Source: Phytophthora colocasiae
Lineage: Eukaryota > Oomycota > Peronosporomycetes > Peronosporales > Peronosporaceae
Length of the DNA stretch: 64,000 bases
NCBI GenBank assembly: GCA_018806915.1
Contig: JAGKQI010000088.1
Span: forward strand, 186,001-250,000
Direction of reading: 5' to 3'
Below, piece after piece: positions 1 to 11,012 of this stretch. How positions within the stretch are numbered: the first letter of the stretch is position 1; the number at the start of each line of letters is the position of its first letter. Both the position numbers and the translations under genes were made by a program. The notes under the pieces were generated by a model. That model saw only the letters and a list, made by a program, of their open reading frames with translations, did no database searches and was not told the origin of the DNA.

Positions 1-680
1 ACATATCACGCTCCTTCTTGCCCTGCAGCACCACAACAGCAATTTATCATTAAGTGCATACACCAAGACTCTGAGTCGCGTACGAACTGAGTGGAGATTG
101 CTCTTGAGCTTGGAGAAGTGGCGCAGAGAACTCAGCAACAGTGTAACTTCGAAGCTACACGATCGGTCTATTATCCAATTGTGCATGAACCATACGCTAG
201 AAGACCTTATTGTGGTGGGGCAGGATTGACAAAGTGGTGCAAGTTGCGGATGGTGGAGGACTGCGGTAGGGGGCGCTGCATGTCGATGGGCATGGACTAC
301 AGGTGCTTCTTGCGGCGGTAGATCTCGCGCATCATGTAGAGCTCATATTCCCAGAAGGAGAACAACGTCTCCTGACCAATTGCCTACCACTGTGTCCATC
401 TGAGGCGTCGCCAGGTTCCTCCACGTCTTCCACGGTACTGCTATTAGTGGGAATGTTGTCGTTGCTAGCGCCAATGTTGCGGTTGAGCGTGGCTTCTTCG
501 TTATTTTGTCGAATCATAACGCAGCATTCAAAAGCATACATGAAGTAGGTTTCAACCTGAAAACCAATTAAATACTTCCTCTGATTGGGAAAGATCTCAA
601 CAAATGAAAAGAACTGTTCTGTAATTTTGTCAAATCAGCTGCTATCGATTCTCTGATTGGACTAGAAAGAAGCTGACGAT
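1..680. other. No confident gene; possible gene 3' end on minus strand
   Basis: No recognisable gene. On the minus strand a frame ending at a TAG at 297-299 reads an aromatic and basic tail (FSFWEYELYMMREIYRRKKHL, split here as FSFWEYELYM then MREIYRRKKHL) that looks protein-like, but it is closed upstream within about 70 bases. A second minus frame (332-541) is Asn/Ser/Glu-rich. The two could be the last exons of one gene or relics. Positions 540-680 are AT-rich and hold nothing recognisable. Confidence 0.2.
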
Positions 681-823
681 CTCAGCTTTTCACGCATACT
701 ACAATATCTACACAACTCGTCCTCGTTCCTCCACCATTGACTTCTAAAGACAACCGGTCACACCTCTCATTTTCGTAAAACCTGCCAGGAGGATACCAGC
801 GGCCTGGTGCCCGATACGGCACC

Positions 824-1440
824 ATGGCGCCTAACCTGACCGACCTAGAGCGCCGGGAAATCATCGACGAGATGCTAGAGCGTAGTATCAACGGCGTACT
901 ACCCCGAGGATTGTGCCCAGAGCTGGCGAGGAGTTGGGGCGTGATAGGGCTACAATGACCAACCTCTGGCGGTCATTCCAAACGGCTAGAGCTGAATCAG
1001 GCGCCACGATGCCTGGCAAAGTAATACCAAGGCAAAAGCGGTAGAAAACGACGTGATCGCTCGGAATTGTGTGTCAAGGTTCGGGCTGTTCCTATTACAG
1101 AGCGTCTGGTTGTCCGCCGTGCTGCTGCGAATGCTGGGATCTCGACCTACATGGTGGTAGCTCTGCAAAAGGAAGAGGTCCTGTTACGGCGTACAAGCCG
1201 CATCAAACCAGCGCTGACAGACGAGAATAAGTGAGTTCGTTCTGTCCAATGTGGACGAGACAACGATGAAGTTTGACCCAATGCTAGACGTCATACATGT
1301 TGGGATGAGAAATGGTTCAATGCAGACAAAGACAAGAGGAGCTACCTAGTGTTCAAAGATGAGAAAACTTCACCTCGATTCTTTAACAGCAAGCGATTCA
1401 TCCCTGAAGACAATGTTCCTGGCCGCATTTGCTAGACTGA
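824..1440 (+). pseudogene. Mariner-type transposase relic
   Basis: The stretch beginning at ATG 824 reads a helix-turn-helix-like start (MAPNLTDLERREIIDEML), then meets a stop near 957. Shifted frames continue with blocks ending in DEKWFNADKDKRSYLV around 1300-1350 and FNSKRFIP near 1385. The aspartate-containing DEKWF block is the kind seen at the second catalytic motif of mariner-superfamily transposases of oomycetes. Several frame changes and stops, and the loss of everything after about 1440, make it a 3'-truncated relic. No inverted repeats or target duplication were found by eye. Family assignment rests on motif appearance only. Confidence 0.6.
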
Positions 1441-1793
1441 GGTTGGTGAAGACTGTCAAAAATTATATTTTAGATGTTGTAATAACCTTTGTTTATGTTT
1501 ACTCGTAGATTTGATCCACACCGTAGTGCGTTGTTCTTTAGTCCGTCTTCGCCCTAATACCGGTTTAATACGATCAATCTTAATGCAATCACTTTCTGGA
1601 GGGGTTTCTATCCTATTGACCCGTCATATTGACTTGTTGAGATCTTTCCTAATCAGAGGAAGTATTGTGGTTCGTTTCAAAATTCCCATGGGCGGTTCAG
1701 AATCGACCCTGGGCGAATCGACCCCAATCGACCACCTCAGATATTGACTTCGGATCTTATGATATTTAAAGTTTTTCTTGACGAGCATTTGCG

Positions 1794-3154
1794 ATGGTAG
1801 AAGGAGTTGGTGGCGCGACAAGCGCTGATAGAGCGGGTTTATCGCCTCTACGAGGACGTTCACAGCGCAATCCACGTCGAGTGCAGCCGTATTACGCACG
1901 GCCATCTCTGCAAAGAAGGTCGCTGAATGTATCGTCGAGCCAGGAGGACATCCGACCGGCACAGACTCCGAGCCAAGTGGACATCCAGCTAGCCCAAGAT
2001 ACCCCCGAGTTTTCACTGGCCTCGCCTGGTGAAGGTACTGGGACGGAATCTTCCCATCTAGCGTGCTCGCCAAGCAGCACGTCAACCCCAGATCGAGTTC
2101 CTACTGTGAGGGAGATCACCAAGAACCGCTTCTTTGACATCACCTCCCGCGTAGTCATGATACACCGTTGCGGCGTCTGGCAGGAAGCCTCGAGAGCGAA
2201 GCGCACAGTCAGAAGATCTCCAAGATTGGCTAGTCAAGGTGATAGTACGTCACCTCCCAACAGAAGCGCGCCAGCCACAAGTTCAAATTTGTATCGCCTT
2301 CTTGTGACCCCCATCATAAAAGACATCTCTCAGCCAGCGTGACACTTCAGGGGAACTACTAGATGTCTGCGCACTGGAAGGATCGTCCTTCAATGTAATT
2401 CTCAAACAGCTTTGGGACCGATACAGTGAACATGTGCATGGGGTTGCCGTCAAAACTCGTGGCAAGTGGGCTGTGGAGTCAGCTAATATTGAGACGTGGA
2501 GTAAAGTGATTCAGTTTAAGTTTAAGCGCCACGTTATTGACAGTAACGAAGCGCGAACGGGCGTGGAACTCATGGCTTCATACCGTTCGTGGAGAAGCTG
2601 TCAAGCTACTGATTTATCAATACGGGGTTTCCATTACGACTCTGCCAACTCTGGTCGAGTTCAAGAAGGTGTGCATTACACCTCAAGTCAGAGATCGGTC
2701 AGGGACAGTCGCAGAGGAATCTCTAGAGGACGTGGTCGAGCGACTTAAGGATAAGTGGAGTCTACCTTTCAGTGCAGCTACGGTATGGAGAATGTGGGCG
2801 AACCACATATTGCGCAATTTAGATCGATCAACCTGGGACTCTGCAATCGAACAGCCACCGCCGGAGCACTTAGTTAGGATGCTGAGAGCATCCGAATCTC
2901 GACTCGAGCAGCAAGTTTCCGACATGTCCCGCTCATCGAATTTGGCTTTGGAATGTGTTGAATCGTCGATATCTGCAACCGACCAACTACTTCAGGATTG
3001 GGAAGCGTTCGGGGCTCGGCTAAGAGGGAATAAACAAGCGCTGGAAGCACGGAGAGCTGTTATTCTCGGTTTTATTAACAATATCCTCCCACCGCGAGAT
3101 GTGATCGACCCTCTCGACGCCATGGAAAATATGAACGATGTCGATCACGAATAG
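1794..3154 (+). pseudogene. Broken hypothetical gene in three frames
   Basis: I do not recognise this gene. From ATG 1794 a 182-residue frame is rich in Ser, Pro and Arg (a disordered-looking start with an RRSPRLASQ segment) and ends at 2342. A second frame continues from about 2320 to 2600 (SFNVILKQLWDRYSEHVHG, then ESANIETWSKVIQFKFKRH). A third runs to the stop at 3154 and contains WRMWANHILRNLDRSTWD followed by a Leu/Glu/Arg-rich coiled-coil-like tail. The three pieces abut in order on one strand, so they are probably one gene of about 440 residues with two frame breaks, or one with small introns I cannot place. Transposase relics lie on both sides, so it may belong to a mobile element. 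Confidence 0.4.
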
Positions 3155-3159
3155 TTGTT

Positions 3160-4244
3160 TTAAAGTTGCCTAACTACATATCCAAAATTGTCGTTGTTGT
3201 TGGAGGTAATCTGACCGTAGTTCTCTTTTGCCAATTGCTTGACGGGATTGAAGTAGCCTTGGGAAGACCAGCCACAATGCTCAAAAGTGCGCTTCATATT
3301 GAACGATTCAAATCGAGAAAAAGTTTCAACGATGAATGGCGTGAGATCTCGTTTGCTGCTTTCAACATAATGCCTCTGAAATGCCTTCTTCACGTAACCA
3401 AAAAGATATTCTATTGGATTGAATAATTGGCAGTATGATGGAAGGAAAAATTGGCACCACACCGACACTACGCATAAAGTGAACAATATCAGGATGACAA
3501 TGAATCGCAGCGCCATCTAGAATCCACACTGAGTTTTGACCAGGATACAATCGTATATTGCCCTGCTTGGAATAAACAAAACTGCGGCAACACCTCAGAA
3601 ACTCTACTCGATCAAAAGTCCCTTCAGTGTTGTAGTAATCGATGATGCCGTTCACGCCAATAAAGCCAAAATCGAAACACGAGGTTTCCGCTGATAGTCG
3701 CCAACGAATGGCAAACAGTTTTTCCTCGTAAAGAATAACCGCGCTTTCGGACCATGCCTTTGTTATCAAAAGACACTTCATCAAGAAACACTAGATTTTG
3801 GTGGGACCAATTCACGCGATTCAGTTCCTCCACAAACCGGAAAATATCTTTCTCCTTGATATGAAGTGCGCGCCGTTCTAAAACCCTTCCGGAGTCAGAC
3901 CCATATCGTGAATAATTCTCCATATTGAAGCGATAGAAATAGCAACATCAAACTCACGAATGAAATCTTGTCGAGCTTCATCGAGATAAGCTAGAGGGCG
4001 TAGCTGGTAATACCGGAACAACCACTTGCGGTGCGTCTTCGTGAATTTCTTGTCTGTATGTGCTTGTGCCCGCTGGAAAGATCCTGTTTTCTTCATACAC
4101 GCGAATCCAATTCCCTATAGTCTTAATGTCCTTGTTGTAGACGTGAGCTAAATGTTTCCTGGAAAAACCAAGGCTGTAATACCCATACAAGCAGTGAAAT
4201 ACGGTATTAGGGTGCGCGTGCTGTGTTGTTACTGCAATCTCCAT
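3160..4244 (-). pseudogene. Tc1/IS630-type (DDE_3) transposase relic
   Basis: Read on the minus strand from ATG 4244, overlapping frames give an N-terminal helix-turn-helix block (GFSRKHLAHVYNKDIKTIGN), a second DNA-binding block (ASIWRIIHDMGLTPEGF), then the catalytic core. The first Asp is in NLVFLDEVSFDNKG, the second in VWILDGAAIHCHPD, and the Glu in QLFNPIEYLFGYVKKAF. This D-D-E order and the NPIE motif are hallmarks of Tc1/mariner-IS630 transposases. The gene needs at least three frame changes, so it is dead. It is unlike the relic at 824-1440, so two lineages are present. Clear terminal inverted repeats were not seen; short AATCGACC-like words occur near 1700 and 4290 but do not form convincing ends. 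Confidence 0.75.
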
Positions 4245-5033
4245 CGGTAGAGGGGGCCAAGGATCTTTTGTGGTGTGCGGCAAACTGCGAGGGTCGATTG
4301 AAGGTCGATTGGGCGAAAGGTCGCCAATAGGCCCGATTTTGGAAATTTGACAATAATCGCTAAGTACGATAATAACCTGATGAAACTTAATATATCAAAC
4401 CTTACTTCAAGTACGGTTTAACTATTTTCACTTGAATAAACTATGGATTGCTTAATATAGAAATGGCTCTGGGTGACGATAGGGTTAAGGCACTGCAAAT
4501 AAACCGACCGGAGTATCCTTCTAACGATAGTCTGCGGTATCTTGCTGAACATATCACGTACCCAGTGGCTGCGTTCGTGCCATATTTCAATTTTCCTGGA
4601 GGAGGTGAACATGCCCAGATATGACTCCCTGTATGAATGGCCACCGATCGTAACGACGATGAATCTACAGTCTGACCTGCTACCTGTTTATCCGTTTGGT
4701 CTGAAGACCCCAAGTGAGACCGGGTTGGGAATTCGCGAGACTGTGGCGAGGGTCCTGAATGCCAAGCGATCACTGTTTATCGATCAGGAAATCAAGGACA
4801 TTAACGATATTCCAGCCATGACACAAGAAGAAGAAGACGAACTTGTCACACGTATCACTCCTCCATCAGACCAGTTTATTGAAGTGGGTCGAGGACTCTT
4901 CAAAATTGAGAGAATTACTGACGGATCCAACAATTCCGATACGAAATATTCCATCACATACGCGACTGAGCGAGTCCCCACGACTGAAGTTGTAGCAATT
5001 ACCTACGGATGGCATGAGAAAACCAACGAGAAG

Positions 5034-5278
5034 GGGCGATGCTAAGGAGGGCCATTCCAGGGAGGGCCATTCGTAAAGAAAAGACAATTAGACAGGCGGT
5101 AATGTTCACTGGAACCAGAAGGTTCGCACTATAATAAAACCAAATTAAATAAAAGCGTGTCCGTCCCAAGGAACTGTGTCCGTTGCGCAAGCGAACTTAA
5201 CCACAGGCTCTCGTTTCATACTGAAGCCAAGTGATAATCGAGCGTGTCCGTCCCATGAGAGCGTGTCCGTCCCTTATC
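5034..5278 (+). repeat. Left terminal inverted repeat of MULE
   Basis: This pairs with 8574-8819. The tip holds two copies of GGAGGGCCATTC, and the inner part has three copies of GCGTGTCCGTCCC plus a diverged fourth. Such subterminal repeats are plausible transposase-binding sites. The passenger gene ATG (5306) lies 28 bases inside the repeat, so the TIR probably also serves as its promoter. Confidence 0.9.
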
Positions 5279-5305
5279 GTACATGTCTATTCTCTCATTG
5301 CCAAA

Positions 5306-6148
5306 ATGGCCCCCAAACCGACACAGTGTTTGCCCGACTGTGGATACATTCTTGTGTATCTCGGCCTCACCGCCGCCACCCTGTCTGTGCTTCTAACTGA
5401 AGCCAAGACTCGTACGTATTCGCCGGTTTTTGAGAAGGTTGGTGACGCAAACCACGACGCGTTCAGAGCACAAGCTCGTGTTGTCAAGCCCTCCGGCGCT
5501 GTTGGATATTTAAAAGCTGCCTTAACTGCAATTACCGCCTGTCTCGACCTAAGATGGATCCCTTCAGTATTTTCGTTTATGCGCTCGAGGCCTGGGGGTA
5601 ACGAACAGGAAAGTCACTAGGACTACCCGAACGACGTGATTAAGGCAGCTCAAGCAAAGGGAAAGATACCAGCAAGTATGATTTGTGCGTTGGAGCAAGG
5701 AACGCGACTCCGCGTTTACGACGGATGCACGGACACAAAAGATGATAGCAAGGCACGAATTCTGGAAATTCCGGTTGGTTTTTGTGTAATTTTTCGGGGT
5801 GATCTTATTCACAATGGAATGGCTTACGAAATGGAGAACCACAGAATTCACTGTTATCTCTCATACCGAGATATCAAGTGGGAGCCTGATATTGTGAACA
5901 ACGTTCTTCCGCGTCACTATACCTGTCAGTATTGTGGTCTTAAGTTGGAGGACTCTAACCCAATGCGACAGCATCGACGGTATTGCAAAAAGAACCCGGA
6001 TTCCCAGAAAAACCAACTAACAAGACGTGCGCTTCCAAAACAAACGTCTACGTGGGTTTGTGACGTGTGTGGAGTTGTGTATTCAAATGACAGCTCTTTT
6101 CGGTCTCATGTGCTCCGGGGGCATTCAAAGAAGCGTAAATTAGAATAA
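5306..6148 (+). pseudogene. MULE passenger: 2OG-Fe(II) dioxygenase-like core plus C2H2 fingers
   Basis: From ATG 5306 one frame runs to the stop at 6146-6148, about 280 codons, broken only by a TAG at 5618-5620. Straight after that codon the protein reads DYPNDVIKAAQ. Later come FRGDLIHNGMAYEMENHRIH and two finger-like blocks: CQYCGLKLEDS with a downstream H/C set (HRRYC), and CDVCGVVYSNDSSFRSHVLRGH. His-TAG-Asp followed by a distal His and an Arg fits the HxD...H...R layout of 2OG-Fe(II) dioxygenases, with the stop in the x position. The C-terminus is basic (KKRKLE). It is not related to the transposase beside it. The dioxygenase call is by motif spacing; the substrate is unknown. Transcript editing, readthrough or a downstream start at ATG 5678 would leave different products. 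Confidence 0.6.
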
Positions 6149-6202
6149 ACAACTTAAAAAATAAAATTCTTTTGTTTTTTAAAGAAAATTATAAATGACT
6201 AG

Positions 6203-8384
6203 TCAATTTAAATTGGCGTATCCCCAAAAGCGTGGAGGAACATGATGTTCATGGTAGGTGGTAGGATCTGAAAAAGTGTTATCAAGCGAATTCGTTAGTG
6301 GAGGTAGTGAAATCACACTCGAATCATGAACTTGTGTGGCTTGAGACGGAACGGATGGTGGCGTTGCAGGGTGATTCAAATCTATACGTTCGAATAGACT
6401 TGGTTCTCGTCTGGAATTGTATGGCTGGCTCTGAATCCGGCGATCAATTCGTCTACGTCGTTGGACCTGGGCTTGTGTTGTAAACATTGGCTCCTGAATC
6501 CGAACAGGTGGGGCTTGGGCTCGATCACGCTTTATCCACCAGTGTATATCAAAATCGAATGGAGATAGGAGCTGTCTACCGTTCGACTCTGTGAGTTCGA
6601 TAAGTTTGTGCACACAAGGCCGACCATGTACTGCCTTGAATGTTCCTGTACAAGGTTGACACTCGGCTCTAGTATAGACAATTCGTCTCGCTTCTTGCCA
6701 CAACTTGTGAGTTTCGTTCAGTGCCCAAACTGAAATCACAAGCAAAATGATTCCCCTGTAGAAGATACGGCACACGTGTGGCATTTCGCTCGGCCAGAAG
6801 ACTTATAGAGGACGCCGAAGTTTGCCACCAAGGGAGTAGCCTTAAATAAACAGTGTAGAGATCACCTCTGCAGCCCCGAAGCCAAATTTTGCATTTAGCG
6901 TGGGCACCTTCAACAAAGGACGTGTCTCTGATGCCGAAATGTTTGTATCGATCTGTCCAAACTCGGACAATTCGAGTTTTGTATTTCCACCAGTGCTTGT
7001 CTAGATACAGTGAAAGTACCGGACTCAATTCACGAAGTCGTTGGCATCTCAATTCAAAATCCGATTCCGTTGTAGACTCCACTGTGTCGTAAAAATTTGT
7101 CATGAACGCCTCAGTCTGCCAGGAATTTTCAAATTTAGCCTGACCCGGTGCTGGATTAGGAATTGGAACTTGGCCCAACACTTGTCGCGTTTTACTCAAA
7201 ACATTTTTATTCATGTGCCATCTGCATAGAAGAGAGGGAATTCCGGGAAAAACTTTATCCACTGCGTTCATGGATGCTAGTTCTCTATCTGTAAGAGTCA
7301 CACTTGGAAACGCCACATCCATTTCCTCCAAAAACGTACGTAGTGTGTTCATAGCCCAGGTGTAGTCCTCTTCCTTTTCCCTTGGGAGCCAGCACTGGGC
7401 AACAGGTAGTACAGTGTTAAACGCAGTCAACGCGATAATGTTCAGCAACGGCAACTTGTACTTGTTTGTTTTGTATGTGCAATCCATACCGATAATGTCA
7501 GGGTGTCTTCTGTACTGAGCCGTAGTCCGTGGATGGGCCCAAAACAAGTATAGTAGTTGCTGTGTAACAGGATCCACTTCGAATCGGTAGTAAAATTCAT
7601 CTTGATCCATCCGTTTGAATAAAGCTTCCATCACGGTTTGGGTTGCAATCTCACGACGACGTGCTGCTGTTCTCATGTTCGCAATATCTTGAGGAATTAC
7701 ACTCGAGTCAGGGTCAGCCTGAAGCAAAGTGGCGCACACAGACCCAGCAGTGATCCCAACACCAGACTGGGCAATAACCACATCTTGCAGAGATGCCATT
7801 GGCGCAACCTCCGCGGATTCAACTGCACGTTGGCGGTGACTAGGATGAACGCGATGATCATCAGACGCGGGATGGTTGTGAATACGGCTTCCATTTCGAG
7901 TATGGACAATTCTCCAAGGGCCCCCAGGATTGTCTTTATCAACTGCAGCGACTATTATCTTCATGGGGCAGCCGATACGCATCGAACCTCTCATTGGGCG
8001 TTGTCTTTGCGCATCAGTAAGATGTTGAGTGCACTTTGGTTTCCCTCCGCGATCACAATCAAGTCCTCTTTTCCAAACTTGCTTGGGTTCGGCATCATTG
8101 TAAAATGCTCGTCTTTTAGTTACGTTGAACCCGTGATCTTTAGTCCATTGATGCAACGAAGCGAATGCATCCTTCTCTGACGGATAGGTTTGCTCTGGAG
8201 GCGGTTCAATTGTCACTGTCTCCCTCACAACTACTGGCACTGAATTCGCAACAGACCCTTCATCCGGTTCCAAAACACTGTTATTCGGAAGAGCTGAAGA
8301 GCCAATTGGGACTTCAGTCTGACGAGATAGACCCCCTGACGAAATGGGTGTCGATTCGGTGGTAAGCAATGTTGTAAACTCCAT
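6203..8384 (-). pseudogene. MULE transposase (FAR1-type finger, DDE core, SWIM finger)
   Basis: ATG 8384 opens a 571-residue frame. It starts with a disordered Ser/Pro/Glu-rich leader, then a FAR1/WRKY-GCM1-type zinc finger (DCDRGG, IGCPMKI, then HNHP). The MULE catalytic core follows: first Asp in IIGMDCTYKTNKYKLPLLNI (about residue 298), second in VTLTDRELASMN (about 364) with the CRWHMNKN block, Glu in SFVEGAHAKCK (about 490). The SWIM-type finger (CQPCTGTFKAVHGRPCVHKL) and the C-terminal tail lie in a different frame (6203-6784), so there is a frameshift or an unrecognised small intron near 6700-6785. It is transcribed inward from the right TIR. It is close to intact; if the frame change is an assembly error or an intron, the element could be autonomous. 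Confidence 0.85.
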
Positions 8385-8573
8385 GATGGGGGGAAATGCC
8401 TCGGAAAGGAAGAGAGCTTGAGCTGTTTAAGCGGTTTTGGAATGTGAGCGAGTAGATATAGCGCAGTAGGCATCGTAGTGCTTCGTTAACTTATCTGTGC
8501 TATCTTAGGCATGACTAGAGAAAGTATTAGAAAAAGATGAGACAAAATTTGTTTTTTTAATATCCTTCGGTAA

Positions 8574-8819
8574 GATAAGGGACGGACACGCTCTCATGGG
8601 ACGGACACGCTCGATTATCACTTGGCTTCAGTATGAAACGAGAGCCTGTGGTTAAGTTCGCTTGCGCAACGGACACAGTTCCTTGGGACGGACACGCTTT
8701 TATTTAATTTGGTTTTAGTATAGTGCGAACCTTCTGGTTCCAGTGAACATTACCGCCTGTCTAATTGTCTTTTCTTTACGAATGGCCCTCCCTGGAATGG
8801 CCCTCCTGTAGCATCGCCC
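8574..8819 (-). repeat. Right terminal inverted repeat of MULE
   Basis: Reverse complement of 5034-5278, matching base for base apart from about one indel near the outer tip and one or two substitutions. The transposase ATG (8384) lies about 190 bases inside it. Positions 8385-8573 hold no gene. Confidence 0.9.
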
Positions 8820-9173
8820 AACGAGAAGGACGAGTTCGAATTCGGTGAAGGGATTAAGCTTACACTTGGACACGAATGGGAACCTAGCCGGTTTCTTCTC
8901 GCTCTCGAAGATCTGTCGAACCAGTATTGGCTCTGGATGGATCAATTGTCTATCCCCCAAGCGGATGTCTCTAGTGAAATGCTAACACGTACATGTATCA
9001 TTCCAAACGTGTATCGTAGTGTGAAGGTGGTGGTTTTCCTGCCGTACACTCCTTGTAAAAAGTTTCTGAGCTTCATTGACACTGCCAGGGAGAGTCTTGG
9101 ACGGGAAGACGTATCCAGTGCTTTCGCGTGGATTCATATTCACTCACGTCTGGATTGTATGTGCCTCGATGGC

Positions 9174-9762
9174 GAGGAATTTCCATAAAGGAGTACATAG
9201 GTACTGATTTTTGTTCTACCACACCAAATTGGAAAAGTTCACTTGTATTTGGCCGTGTAGCTTCTTACAGATGTACTTAAGATGTACTTGGCGTTGCCTG
9301 AGTCGTTCCGCCAGGTACCACTACTATGAACGCGAATCTGAAACCCACACTGTTCTGCCAGCAATTTGACCCTGGTTTGAATCGCTTTCTGTGAACCAAA
9401 CGTTTCGGTGCCAATGTTTCTGTATTTGTCATACGCGACGCAGAATAGTTCATGAGCGGGGTCAGAGGACTCAAGTTGCGTATCTGGTTGGCCCGAGGGT
9501 AGCTGCTTTCCCAAGGTGTTCCTCTTCTAGATCGAAAGGAGCCGTACCAAACGTCGACTTCTTCTTTGCGTTCTTGGTCATGGAAGTGAGAGTGAGGAAG
9601 TGAAAGTATTTGCGTTTCTCTTTTGAGTTGAAGGGGTGACTTACAGGAAACACTAAGTCTGGATGCGAGGATTCTTATTTACCGGTGTACATGTATTGGG
9701 AAAAGCAATTTGGTGTGGTAGAACAAAATCAGTACCTAGGTACTCCTTTATGGAAATTCCTC
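9174..9762. mobile_element. Non-autonomous MULE-type element (MITE), 589 bp
   Basis: Inverted ends start GAGGAATTTCCATAAAGGAG on the left and mirror this on the right, extending about 55 bases with few differences. A perfect 10-bp duplication CCTCGATGGC flanks it (9164-9173 and 9763-9772). No transposase is encoded; the inside has no gene I can support. Ignoring it joins LDG to LKSWLRRLWAWQEF in phase, which completes a HET motif. Duplication length points to the Mutator superfamily. The TIR sequence differs from the 3.8 kb MULE, so a different autonomous element mobilised it. Confidence 0.88.
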
Positions 9763-11012
9763 CCTCGATGGCCTCAAAAGCTGGCTACGACGTCTTTGGG
9801 CCTGGCAAGAATTTGTGCTGGCGTCCTCAATACGATTTGTATGGGGGCTTGGGGGCAGTAAACACATCAATTAAGCTTTGCTAGAGAGGCCTGCTCGAAT
9901 CTTTGCGAACGAGATGAAGCAGCGAAACGCACTCAGTTTTGTTACCGGAAAGCCAACGAGCGACGCGATCAATTACTATTATTGTGTTCGTCTTCTCTGT
10001 GGAGCTGAAGTGAACATGCTAGGAGCAGTGCGCGTTGAAAATGCAGCCTGCTTACAAGTCCTTAGCCACCTTCGGAATACTGGGAGGAAAGCGACTCGAG
10101 CGAAGGACTTCTATCTCGCCGCAGCAGCTTTTGTTGAAGAATCCTTTCTCCATTTCTCGAAGACGTCTGACGCGGATGAAGACTATTTGCGCTCTGCCTA
10201 TGCCTCGCTGTATGCAAAGGCGACCAATACTGTGTACACTGGTTCAACCCCTTCAGGGTTGATTGGACATTCGGTCCGGTCCTGTTACGGGTGGAAACCA
10301 CAGAAATCTCCTGCGGATATAAACGACAAACCGACTAGTGGAGGTGTTTTGAGTGGAATGACTGAGCAAGCTTTCTGTGACTACTCAACGGACGGTGTAG
10401 TCTGCGGCGATGCGTACACCGCAACTATTGGAGCGATTAAAACCGGCGGCTTCTTTGACATCTCAATCCTCAAGATTATCGAAAACATGCACCCCGCTCA
10501 AAGGAAACTAATTTGCAGCTTCAATGCCGTCAAGAGGTCACTCCTACTGCAACATCTCCCGCTGGTTAATGCACTCTATTGTGCAACTATAGGGAAGGCT
10601 CACCAAGACGCAGTAATTGCGTGTGGAGTGGTTACTGCACTCTATGCTCGAAGTTATTCTCGTGACTACATTAAGGCCATTCGTGTTCTGCTTGGTGACG
10701 AGTTTGATAGCTCAGTCACCGATGAACAGTACGACTCTCTTCATTTTGCCAAAGTTAAACTCCACGGGAACGTGTGGTGTCTTGGTATAACATCAGAAGC
10801 GAATAATCTACGAGTTGTTCGAAGCCATCGACGTCTGCTGCTATGCAAGCCAACACTGCAGGACTGGGTTGTCGTGGGGTACATTCCTGGTCTGGATGCT
10901 AGTAACTTGGATTTGGACACACCAACGAACGTGGGAGTCCGGCTTGCCTAATTTTCACCAGAGCTAAAACTTCGGTTGCTGCATGTCGAACGAACCTGGA
11001 AATAACATAGAA

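Larger units (their letters stand above)
5034..8819. mobile_element. MULE, 3786 bp, two convergent genes
   Basis: The element is bounded by near-perfect inverted repeats of about 245 bp (5034-5278 and 8574-8819, differing by a 1-bp indel near the tip). A perfect 9-bp target duplication AACGAGAAG lies at 5025-5033 and 8820-8828. Nine-base duplications and long TIRs are typical of Mutator-like elements, and the inner minus-strand gene is a MULE transposase. A second gene, reading inward from the left TIR, meets it tail to tail with 54 bases between the stops. The near identity of the TIRs suggests a fairly recent insertion. It interrupts the HET-like gene between codons. Confidence 0.95.
4463..10951 (+). 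pseudogene. HET-like domain gene, split by two MULE-type insertions
   Basis: Three blocks make one gene: 4463 (or ATG 4611) to 5033, 8829-9173 and 9773-10951. Ignoring the insertions at 5034-8819 and 9174-9762 and one copy of each target duplication, the frame runs on in phase. The HET-domain hallmarks then fall in order: VAITYGWHE (for SYxWG), YWLWMDQLSIPQ (for WIDxxCINQ), IPNVYRSVKVVVFLP, and WLRRLWAWQEF (for WxRxWTxQE). The C-terminal block (about 390 residues) has no domain I recognise. Other damage is a frame change near 4600 and an in-frame TAA at 9872-9874. HET domains are known from fungal allorecognition and cell-death genes; the function here is inferred only from the motifs. It converges on a relative at 11013-12887, 61 bases away. 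Confidence 0.8.

Noticed and set aside
3160..3516. A small secreted protein from a hydrophobic start on the minus strand
   Set aside because: The frame covers the NPIE end of the Tc1-type transposase relic, which explains it.
1690..4330. A possible single element bounded by AATCGACC-like words
   Set aside because: The words are short, not truly inverted, and no target duplication was found.
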